DNA of 33,105 nt. Origin: Gemmatimonadota bacterium (GTDB lineage Bacteria; Gemmatimonadota; Gemmatimonadetes; Gemmatimonadales; Gemmatimonadaceae). The stretch covers positions 1 to 33,105 of the forward strand of contig PLEG01000247.1 in the NCBI GenBank assembly GCA_003136975.1, given 5' to 3'. Below, one piece after another: positions 25,802 to 33,105 of this stretch (the first letter of the stretch is position 1; the number at the start of each line of letters is the position of its first letter). A program made the position numbers and the translations under genes. A model generated the notes under the pieces. That model made no database searches. It was not told where the DNA came from and was given only the letters and a program-made list of their open reading frames with translations.

Positions 25802-26286
25802 CAGATCTCCCTGGCGGTTGCGTCCTGTTCACGGTCCTGCTCGCGTTGCACAGCCGATTCGGCCAATCCGCGTTCGAGGGCGTTCCAGGCCAGCAGCGCA
25901 CACTTGACTCGCGCGGGAAAGCGTGCAACTCCCGCGAGTGCGCGTGCCCTCCCGAGTGTAACGTCAGCGGCGGCTTCCGCGTCGCCCATCACCATCGCGC
26001 GGAACCGCTCGCCAATCTGTGCGATCTCGGCGACGTGTTTACCCTTGACCATCTCCGTCATCATGCTCGTCGACGCCTGGGATATGGAGCAGCCGCGTCC
26101 GGTGAAGCGCACGTCGGATATCGCATCGCCATTCATCTCGAGCTCCAGCGTTATCTCGTCGCCACACAGCGGATTCCGCATCGGCACCGAAATGCTCGCG
26201 TGTTCCAGCGTCCCCTTGTTGCGGGGGCGTCGGTAGTGATCCAGGATGATGTCCTGGTAAAGCGCGGTCAGCGATGCGTCGGCCAT
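25801..26286 (-). CDS. sufU: SufU/IscU-type Fe-S cluster assembly scaffold
   Basis: LYQDIILDHYRRPRNKGTLEHASISVPMRNPLCGDEITLELEMNGDAISDVRFTGRGCSISQASTSMMTEMVKGK; conserved Cys in NPLCGD, GRGCSIS and RVKCALL. ATG 26286. Confidence 0.94.
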   Translation of the reverse strand: MADASLTALYQDIILDHYRRPRNKGTLEHASISVPMRNPLCGDEITLELEMNGDAISDVRFTGRGCSISQASTSMMTEMVKGKHVAEIAQIGERFRAMVMGDAEAAADVTLGRARALAGVARFPARVKCALLAWNALERGLAESAVQREQDREQDATAREI

Positions 26287-26295
26287 AACACGTGA

Positions 26296-26301
26296 AATAT
26301 A
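26296..26301 (-). promoter_or_regulatory. Putative -10 (TATATT) for a leaderless sufU transcript
   Basis: TATATTtcacgtgttATG on the reverse strand: 9 nt between hexamer and start codon. Confidence 0.45.
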
Positions 26302-26417
26302 CCCCGCATGCAGTGACCGCCTGCCGCGCCCGGGGCGACCAGCGCGTGCGCCCGCGGTGAATCCGTATATCTTCTCTCCCGCACGCCTTTCTTTCGACCC
26401 GGTCAAGTACCGCTCAC

Positions 26418-27911
26418 ATGCAAAGCGCACTACTCAAACACCGATACTCGCGATCGAACAAGCTGGCGCTGTCGTTGGCGATCCCGCTTCTCGCCATTCT
26501 GGCGGCGATGTCACCTGCCAGCGTCCTCGCTTCCGCCGATCCGCTCATGCAATCAGTGCGCGCTGACACGGGTGAAACGGCAAGTGTAACCGGAACCGTT
26601 TACGACAGCGTGACGAACTCACCACTCGGCAACGCGCAAGTGCAGCTGGTAGATCTCGATAACCGCACCAGGGCTTACACCGTTAGCGCGGACTCGCTTG
26701 GCCGATTCCACGTGGATGCCATGCGCCCGGGACGTTACGTCGTCGGATTTTTTCATCCGTCGGTCGACGCACTCGGCATAGAGCCGCCACTGCGCCCTGC
26801 GATTATCCACAAAGGATCCGACAATTTTGTCGAGCTGGTCATTCCCGGTCCGGCGCAAATCATGACCGCGATATGCGGCGCTCGACCGGTCGCGGATTCC
26901 ACCGGCGGCATGGCCGGCGTCGTGCGCGACGCCAATTCGGGTTTTCCGATCGCTGGCGTGAAGGTAGTCGTCACGTGGCTCGAGATAGTGATCGATAAAC
27001 GAGGGCTCTTCTCGGAACAACGGCGCGTGCCAGCGCAGACGGGAGAGGATGGCGGCTATCGTTTGTGCGGATTGCCCGGCGCGGACACGGTTCTGGGAAG
27101 CGCGGAAGCGCCCGGCCGACGATCCGGAGTGGTGGGAGTGCCGATACCCATCGGCGGGATCGTGCGACGTGACTTCACGCTCGGCGATTCAACATCCGCT
27201 ATCGCGGTTGTCCCCGATCCGGCGGCGAGCGAGGAGGTGCGCCGCGAAACGACGGTACTTCACGGATCGGCAATGCTGTCTGGCCTGATACACGGCCCGG
27301 ATGGCAAGCCCATGTCCGGTGCCAAGATTGTCGTGTGGGGAACGGGACTGCAAGCGACCAGCCGAGCCGATGGACGATTCACGCTCGGAGGGCTGCCCGC
27401 AGGCACCTTCAGCGCCGAAGCGCGAATGCTCGGCTTCGAGCCCAAGCGCGTCGCGGTCGATCTGTCCGCCAAAACGCCAGTGTCGGTGGATATCACGTTC
27501 AATGAACGAGTGCAGGAGCTGTCGCGTGTCGTGATCATGGGAAAGGCACCACGTAATTCACCCGATATCGATGGCTTTCTCAAACGGGCGCGCACCGGAA
27601 TGGGTCACTACATCACCGCCGCTGACTACCCGCTCAAGACCGCACTCGCACTGAGCGACGCCCTGCGCATGACTCCCGGCGTTCAGGTTGTGCCGAGTGG
27701 CAGCTTTGGCCACGTAATCCTTCTGCGTGGCCGATGTGTCCCAATGGTGTACGTGGATGGCGTGCAGGCGACTGACGGCTACAAGACCCTGGACGACATC
27801 ATACCACCCCAACAGGTGGCGGGCATCGAGGTATACGCAGGACTCGGTGAAGCGCCGGCGCAATACCAGTCGAACGGCTGCGGCGTGATTCTGGTGTGGA
27901 CCAAACGCTGA
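26418..27911 (+). CDS. Carboxypeptidase-regulatory-like + TonB plug domain protein without beta-barrel
   Basis: Three CarboxypepD_reg-like modules (VTGTVYDSVTNSPLGNAQVQL, GMAGVVRDANSGFPIAGVKVVV, LSGLIHGPDGKPMSGAKIVV), then plug-like LRMTPGVQVVPSGSFGHVILLRGRCVPMVYVDGVQ...IEVYAGLGEAPAQYQSNGCGVILVWTK*. Confidence 0.85.
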   Translation: MQSALLKHRYSRSNKLALSLAIPLLAILAAMSPASVLASADPLMQSVRADTGETASVTGTVYDSVTNSPLGNAQVQLVDLDNRTRAYTVSADSLGRFHVDAMRPGRYVVGFFHPSVDALGIEPPLRPAIIHKGSDNFVELVIPGPAQIMTAICGARPVADSTGGMAGVVRDANSGFPIAGVKVVVTWLEIVIDKRGLFSEQRRVPAQTGEDGGYRLCGLPGADTVLGSAEAPGRRSGVVGVPIPIGGIVRRDFTLGDSTSAIAVVPDPAASEEVRRETTVLHGSAMLSGLIHGPDGKPMSGAKIVVWGTGLQATSRADGRFTLGGLPAGTFSAEARMLGFEPKRVAVDLSAKTPVSVDITFNERVQELSRVVIMGKAPRNSPDIDGFLKRARTGMGHYITAADYPLKTALALSDALRMTPGVQVVPSGSFGHVILLRGRCVPMVYVDGVQATDGYKTLDDIIPPQQVAGIEVYAGLGEAPAQYQSNGCGVILVWTKR

Positions 27912-27951
27912 TAGAACCGCGGCGAGTGATGATCGATAACGGCGGATGCGT

Positions 27952-27982
27952 CCATGGGTTCCCGCATTCGAGGGAATGACGG
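27952..27982 (-). repeat. REP-like palindrome, inverted and degenerate copy D
   Basis: Reverse complement ccgtcattccctcgaatgcgggaacccatgg resembles the copies at 32975 and 33051; lies between convergent genes. Confidence 0.5.
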
Positions 27983-28003
27983 CCCTCCGATCTCAGATCT
28001 GTT

Positions 28004-29218
28004 TCATGCAATGCTTCCGGCGAAGAGTGATGCCGCCTGGCGCACGCCAGCTACAAGCGCATCGACATCGCTCTCGTCATTGTAAATGTAGAACGACGCG
28101 CGCGCGGTGGAGCTGACGCCAAGGCGTCGCATGAGCGGCTGCGCGCAGTGATGTCCCGAACGAATGCAGACGCCCGTGCTGTCGAGGATCGTCGCCAGAT
28201 CGTGCGCGTGCACGTCGGTCACGTTGAATGACAACACGCCGCTGCGCTGCGCGGGGGGCGGTCCGTAGATGGTCACGCCACCCAGCTCCTCCAGCCGTTG
28301 CTGCGCGATCGCAACGAGCTGCTGCTCGTGCGTCTGCACGCGGTCCATTCCGATTGCGTCGAGATACTCAACCGCCGCCGCGAGCCCAACGGCCCCCGCC
28401 GAGTTTGGCGTTCCAGCCTCGAACTTGTATGGCAGCGGCGCCCACGTGCTCGTCTCGTCGTGGACAAACTCGATCATGTCACCGCCAAAATGGTACGGCG
28501 GCATGGCCTCGAGCAGCTCCCGCCGCGCGACGAGGCCGCCGATTCCCATCGGTCCGCCCATCTTGTGACCGCTAAAGGCGTAGGCATCCACGCCAAGCGC
28601 ATCGAAGCCGACGCGGATGTGCGGCGCACCCTGCGCACCGTCGCAGACCACCAACGCGTCGCACCGTTCGCGCACCAGCTTCGCGATCTCGGCGACCGGA
28701 TTCACTGTTCCCAGTGCATTGGAGACGTGCCCGAAGGCGACGACGCGGGTGCGCGGGCCAAGCATGCCGGCGAGCATGTCCAGATCGACGTGACCGTCGG
28801 CCGTCATCTCGCAGATTCGGAAGTGTGCGCCCGTCGTGAGCGCCGCCTGCTGCCAAGTCACGAAATTGGAATGGTGCTCCATTGCCGTAACGACTATCTC
28901 GTCCCCCGAACGAATGTTCGATCTAGAGTACGAAGAAGCGAGGAGATTGAGAGCCTCCGTCGTCCCTCGGGCGAAGATCAGCGTATCGGAATCGGCGACG
29001 CCGAGGAATTTGGCGATACGGGAACGTGCCAGATGATACCGTTCCGTAGCATCGACGGAGAGGGCATAGGCCCCCCGATGCGGGTTGGCGTAGCTGGTCT
29101 CGTAGTAATTCCGAACCGCGTCCAGCACGGCCTTCGGTTTTTGCGCCGAGGCGGCTGAATCGAGATAGTGTAGCCCCGGATTGGCGGCCAGGAGGGGGAA
29201 GTCGGAGCGGTATGCCAT
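28004..29218 (-). CDS. sufS: Cysteine desulfurase SufS
   Basis: [78 protein letters not shown] (PLP Lys), [18 protein letters not shown]. Confidence 0.97.
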   Translation of the reverse strand: MAYRSDFPLLAANPGLHYLDSAASAQKPKAVLDAVRNYYETSYANPHRGAYALSVDATERYHLARSRIAKFLGVADSDTLIFARGTTEALNLLASSYSRSNIRSGDEIVVTAMEHHSNFVTWQQAALTTGAHFRICEMTADGHVDLDMLAGMLGPRTRVVAFGHVSNALGTVNPVAEIAKLVRERCDALVVCDGAQGAPHIRVGFDALGVDAYAFSGHKMGGPMGIGGLVARRELLEAMPPYHFGGDMIEFVHDETSTWAPLPYKFEAGTPNSAGAVGLAAAVEYLDAIGMDRVQTHEQQLVAIAQQRLEELGGVTIYGPPPAQRSGVLSFNVTDVHAHDLATILDSTGVCIRSGHHCAQPLMRRLGVSSTARASFYIYNDESDVDALVAGVRQAASLFAGSIA

Positions 29219-29305
29219 TGGTTATCTACAAAAAGCCGACAAAATCACTTACCTTTACTTCAATCTACGCGAAAGTGTAGTAACGCCAAGGAGTTAGACG
29301 CAGTA

Positions 29306-30739
29306 ATGAGCACCGCAATTGAGTCTCTCGTCAACCGTGAGTACCAGTACGGCTTCGTAAGCGACATCGAATCCGACACTGTCGCCCCGGGATTGAGCGA
29401 GGACGTCGTCCGGATCATATCGGCGAAGAAGAACGAGCCCGAGTGGCTCCTGGAATGGCGCCTCAAGGCGTACCGCCGCTGGCTCACGATGAAGGAGCCG
29501 CACTGGCCCAACGTCACGTATCCGCCGATCGACTATCAGGCCTCGCGCTACTGGTCGGCGCCCACCAGCGTCAAGCCGCTTCAGTCGCTCGATGAAGTCG
29601 ATCCGGAGTTGGTGCGCACGTATGAAAAGCTCGGGATCTCGCTCAACGAGCAGAAGTTCCTCTCCGGCGTCGCTGTCGATGCAATCTTCGACTCGGTCTC
29701 TGTTGGAACGACCATGAAAGAGGAGCTCGCCGCGCACGGCGTCATCTTCTGCTCATTCGGGGAAGCGGTCAAGGAGCATCCTGATCTCGTCCGCAAGTAC
29801 CTCGGCTCCGTCGTTCCTTATAGCGACAATTTCTTTGCCGCGCTCAACAGCGCCGTGTTCAGTGACGGCTCGTTCTGCTACGTCCCCAAGGGCGTGAAGT
29901 GTCCCATGGAGCTATCCACGTACTTCCGCATCAACGCGGCCGATACTGGCCAGTTCGAGCGCACGCTGATCATCGCTGACGAAGGCGCGTCGGTGAGCTA
30001 CCTCGAAGGGTGCACGGCGCCAAAGCGGTCGACCAATCAGCTCCACGCGGCTGTCGTCGAGATCATCGCGCTCGACAACGCCGCGGTGAAGTACAGCACG
30101 GTGCAGAACTGGTACGCAGGCGACGCCGAGGGCAAGGGTGGCATCTACAACTTCGTCACCAAGCGCGGCAAGGCGCACACGAACTCGAAGATTTCGTGGA
30201 CGCAGGTTGAAACGGGTTCGGCCATCACCTGGAAGTACCCGAGCGTGATCCTGCAGGGCGACAACTCAACCGGCGAGTTCTACTCCGTGGCCGTCGTCAA
30301 CAACATGCAGCAGGCCGATACGGGCACGAAGATGATCCACATCGGCAAGAACACGAAGTCGACCATCGTGTCCAAGGGGATCTCCGCTGGTCATGGCAAC
30401 AACAGTTACCGTGGCCGCGTGAAGGTGATGCCGCGTGCGGACAACGCACGCAACTACACGCAGTGCGATTCGATGTTGATTGGGAACCGTTGTGGTGCTC
30501 ATACTTTCCCGTACATCGAAGTCGAGAACCCGTCAGCGACCGTCGAACACGAGGCGAGCACTTCGAAGATCGGAGAGGATCAGATCTTCTACTGCAAGCA
30601 GCGCGGAATCAGCGCCGAGCAGGCCGTGTCGATGATCGTCAGCGGGTTCTGTCGTGAAGTATTTCAGGAGCTTCCAATGGAGTTCGCGCTCGAGGCGCAG
30701 CAGCTGCTCGGGATCACACTCGAAGGAAGCGTAGGCTGA
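29306..30739 (+). CDS. sufB: Fe-S cluster assembly protein SufB
   Basis: [90 protein letters not shown] aaggag. Confidence 0.98.
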   Translation: MSTAIESLVNREYQYGFVSDIESDTVAPGLSEDVVRIISAKKNEPEWLLEWRLKAYRRWLTMKEPHWPNVTYPPIDYQASRYWSAPTSVKPLQSLDEVDPELVRTYEKLGISLNEQKFLSGVAVDAIFDSVSVGTTMKEELAAHGVIFCSFGEAVKEHPDLVRKYLGSVVPYSDNFFAALNSAVFSDGSFCYVPKGVKCPMELSTYFRINAADTGQFERTLIIADEGASVSYLEGCTAPKRSTNQLHAAVVEIIALDNAAVKYSTVQNWYAGDAEGKGGIYNFVTKRGKAHTNSKISWTQVETGSAITWKYPSVILQGDNSTGEFYSVAVVNNMQQADTGTKMIHIGKNTKSTIVSKGISAGHGNNSYRGRVKVMPRADNARNYTQCDSMLIGNRCGAHTFPYIEVENPSATVEHEASTSKIGEDQIFYCKQRGISAEQAVSMIVSGFCREVFQELPMEFALEAQQLLGITLEGSVG

Positions 30740-30765
30740 TGCTCGCCAGGTTAAATGCCCGCAGT

Positions 30766-30794
30766 AAGGCGCGGATACATCCGCGCCTTCTTTT
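30766..30794 (+). terminator. Terminator-like hairpin between sufB and sufC
   Basis: aaggcgcgga-taca-tccgcgcctt followed by ctttt; perfect 10-bp stem. Confidence 0.65.
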
Positions 30795-30803
30795 CGGGAA
30801 TCC

Positions 30804-31571
30804 ATGTCCATCAAAAACGAATACATGCTCGATATAAAGTCCCTCCGCGCCGGCATCGCCGAGCGAGAGATCCTCAAGGGAATTAATCTGACGATCAATC
30901 CAGGCGAGGTGCACGCTGTCATGGGCCCCAACGGCTCCGGCAAATCCACACTGGCGCAGGTGCTCGCTGGCAATCCCGCGTACGAAGTTCTTGGCGGCTC
31001 CGCGACGTACAACGGTGAGGAGCTTCTGGTGTTAGAGCCGGAGGTGCGCGCACAGAAAGGAATCTTTCTCGCCTTCCAGTATCCGGTAGAGATTCCCGGT
31101 GTCACCAACGCGTATTTTCTTCGCTCGGCGTACAACGAGATTCGCAAGGCGCGCGGTGAAGAGGAAATCGATCCACTCGATTTCCTCGACCTGATCGAGG
31201 AGCGCATGAAGCTCGTGGAGATGGACTCATCGATGCTCAACAGATCGGTGAACGCCGGTTTCTCGGGTGGCGAGAAGAAGCGCAACGAGATACTACAGAT
31301 GGCCGTGCTTCAGCCCAAGCTGGCGATTCTGGACGAGACGGATTCCGGACTCGACATCGACGCCCTGCGCATTGTCGCGGGCGGAGTGAATGCACTGCGT
31401 CGTCCTGACAATGCCACGATCGTTGTCACGCACTACCAGCGGTTGCTGAATTACATTGTCCCGGATTTTGTCCATGTCCTGGCGAATGGACGCATAGTTC
31501 GCTCTGGCGGCAAGGAGCTCGCGCTCGAGCTGGAAGAGCGCGGGTATGACTGGCTGCTCGACGCGGCATGA
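30804..31571 (+). CDS. sufC: Fe-S cluster assembly ATPase SufC
   Basis: LDIKSLRAGIAEREILKGINLTINPGEVHAVMGPNGSGKSTLAQVLAGNPAYEVLGGSATYNGEELL, NAGFSGGEKKRNEILQMAVLQPKLAILDETDSGLDIDAL. Confidence 0.98.
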   Translation: MSIKNEYMLDIKSLRAGIAEREILKGINLTINPGEVHAVMGPNGSGKSTLAQVLAGNPAYEVLGGSATYNGEELLVLEPEVRAQKGIFLAFQYPVEIPGVTNAYFLRSAYNEIRKARGEEEIDPLDFLDLIEERMKLVEMDSSMLNRSVNAGFSGGEKKRNEILQMAVLQPKLAILDETDSGLDIDALRIVAGGVNALRRPDNATIVVTHYQRLLNYIVPDFVHVLANGRIVRSGGKELALELEERGYDWLLDAA

Positions 31572-32953
31572 CTGACGCCGTTCTGACGCAGGCACCCGAT
31601 TCTCCTGAAGTGGAACGTGTGGGCGCTCCGATTCCGCACGCGACGCGCGACGCGCGCGCCGCGGAATATGTTGGCCAGTTCGGCGAGTTCGCGCGTGGTC
31701 AGGAACCGATGTGGCTCGGCGCTCAGCGTCGCGCCGCGATCGAGAGCTTTGCAACGCTGGGGTTCCCGACCACCAGCAACGAGGACTGGCACTTCACGAG
31801 CGTGGCCGCACTCCTGGAACGCACGTACGTGCCCGTTGCGACAGCGTCCGAGGCATTGAGCGCTCGTGACATTGCACGGTTTCAGTTCGAAGGAGATTGG
31901 CAGACTCTGGTATTTCTGAACGGACATTTCGTCGGTCAGCTATCGCAGATAGAGTCGGGCCTGAAAGTTTACGCTGGACCGATGTCCGATGCATTGTCGG
32001 ATGAAGCACGCGCGCGCATCGTGGAGCGACACTTCGGTGGGCTCGCCGATACGCGGACGCATGCGTTCACGGCGCTGAATTCTGCTTTTTCTGGCGACGG
32101 CGCATTCATTCATGTTGCCGCGGACACGGTTGCGCCGCGCAACGTGCACCTGCTGTTCGTCTCCGACGACGCGGCTGAAGGCGCTCTGGTATCGCCGCGC
32201 AACGCGATAGTTCTCGAGCACCATGCCGAGGCGACGGTGATGGAGAGCTACGTGGCACTCGGCAACGCCAACTACCTGACGAACGCGGTGACGGAAGTCT
32301 ACGTGGGCGATGGCGCGCGTTTGCGGCATTACAAGATCCAGCGCGAGAGCATTAACGCATATCACGTCGGATCGTGGTACGCGAATCAGGGGCGCGCGTG
32401 CACGTACGAGGCATTCTCGTTCGCGATCGGCGCAGACATGTCGCGCACGAACATCGCGACCTTGCTCGACGGTGAGGGCTCGCACGTCTCGCTGGATGGA
32501 TTGTATCTCGTGAATGGCGACCAGACCGTCGATCATCAGACGAGCGTCATTCACGCGAAGGAAAGCTGCACCAGCCACGAGCTGTACAAGGGCGTTCTGG
32601 ACGGAGACTCACACGCCGTCTTCAACGGAAAGGTGTACGTCCATCCGGAAGCGCAGAAGACGGACGGCAAGCAGAGCAACAACAATCTGCTTCTGTCGGA
32701 AGGCGCGAGAGTCGACACCAAGCCGCAGCTCGAGATCTACGCCGACGACGTCAAGTGCACGCACGGCGCGACAATCGGGCCCGTGGATTCCACGGCGCTC
32801 TTCTATCTCAAGAGCCGCGGGATTGGTCCTTCGATAGCGATTCGTCTGCTGACGTATGCGTTCGCGGCCGAAGTGCTCGAAGAGTTGACGATACCGGCCG
32901 TGCGCGACGAGTTGGAGAGACTCGCATTCGAGCGGTTCGCTGTGGGTGCGTAG
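31568..32953 (+). CDS. sufD: Fe-S cluster assembly protein SufD
   Basis: PTTSNEDWHFTSVAALLE, YLVNGDQTVDHQTSVIHAKESCTSHELYKGVLDGDSHAVFNGKVYVHPEAQKTDGKQSNNNLLLSEGARVDTKPQLEIYADDVKCTHGATIGPVDSTALFYLKSRGI; ATGA overlap with sufC. Confidence 0.98.
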   Translation: MTDAVLTQAPDSPEVERVGAPIPHATRDARAAEYVGQFGEFARGQEPMWLGAQRRAAIESFATLGFPTTSNEDWHFTSVAALLERTYVPVATASEALSARDIARFQFEGDWQTLVFLNGHFVGQLSQIESGLKVYAGPMSDALSDEARARIVERHFGGLADTRTHAFTALNSAFSGDGAFIHVAADTVAPRNVHLLFVSDDAAEGALVSPRNAIVLEHHAEATVMESYVALGNANYLTNAVTEVYVGDGARLRHYKIQRESINAYHVGSWYANQGRACTYEAFSFAIGADMSRTNIATLLDGEGSHVSLDGLYLVNGDQTVDHQTSVIHAKESCTSHELYKGVLDGDSHAVFNGKVYVHPEAQKTDGKQSNNNLLLSEGARVDTKPQLEIYADDVKCTHGATIGPVDSTALFYLKSRGIGPSIAIRLLTYAFAAEVLEELTIPAVRDELERLAFERFAVGA

Positions 32954-32974
32954 GTAGCGGATCAGGCGCAAAAG

Positions 32975-33043
32975 TCGTCATTCCCGCGAACGCGGGAATC
33001 CATGGCTGAGGATACGATGGTGCACTCTCGCCTCGCAGGAGTA
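32975..33043 (+). repeat. Composite REP-like palindromic repeat, copy C
   Basis: tcgtcattcccgcgaacgcgggaatccatgg + 30 nt + gcaggagta. Confidence 0.75.
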
Positions 33044-33050
33044 ACAGAAT

Positions 33051-33085
33051 TCGTCATTCCCGCGAACGCGGGAATCCATGGCTGA
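33051..33085 (+). repeat. REP-like palindrome, tandem copy E running towards the window edge
   Basis: tcgtcattcccgcgaacgcgggaatccatggctga, identical to the first 34 nt of copy C (32975-33008), starting 76 nt downstream. Confidence 0.75.
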
Positions 33086-33105
33086 CGATTGAATGCTATG
33101 TACCA

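Noticed and set aside
28298-29158. 286-aa plus-strand ORF antisense to sufS
   Set aside because: Shadow ORF opposite a highly conserved SufS; no recognisable motif.
29219-29305. CTACGCGAAAGTGTAG short inverted repeat in the sufS/sufB divergent promoter as a SufR/IscR site
   Set aside because: Only 4-bp arms; does not convincingly match a known Fe-S regulator site.
32975-33105. CRISPR array (two identical ~34-nt repeats with one spacer)
   Set aside because: Repeats are palindromic REP-like units that also occur dispersed and inverted elsewhere; there are only two tandem copies, and the 'spacer' contains the conserved GCAGGAGT box. No cas genes.

Overview
This 33 kb, GC-rich window resembles a Gemmatimonadota chromosome; that assignment is inferred from gene content, not from any marker search. 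Left to right it contains: the 3' end of an RND efflux pump gene; a CDF transporter; a SusC/SusD/DUF4397 outer-membrane operon; small lipoproteins and a c-type cytochrome; a large outer-membrane protein; an IF-1 (infA)-like frame with no canonical start codon, absent from the ORF track; a small accessory island (ParDE-like TA pair, truncated VIT-domain protein, XRE-HTH + nucleotidyltransferase pair); pruA, divergent from a BNR-type lipoprotein interrupted by an in-frame TGA; a SWIB protein with an H1-like tail; lepB; a bacilliredoxin; a NatAB-like ABC exporter; a molybdate/tungstate-type ABC permease and ATPase without a binding protein; YciI and SufU; a plug-only TonB-type protein; and divergent sufS / sufBCD. 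The points most worth a second look are: (1) the infA-like frame whose only start at the expected position is AUC; (2) a recurring TATATT-like -10 hexamer 6-10 nt from start codons, suggesting leaderless transcription, including a 19-bp shared divergent promoter; (3) a composite palindromic intergenic repeat with covarying stems and a fixed-distance GCAGGAGT box; (4) the HTH-NTase pair with an inverted repeat directly upstream; (5) the in-frame TGA directly before an Asp-box; (6) terminator-like hairpins inside the suf operon and at the lepB 5' end. No tRNA, rRNA, CRISPR array or transposase was recognised.
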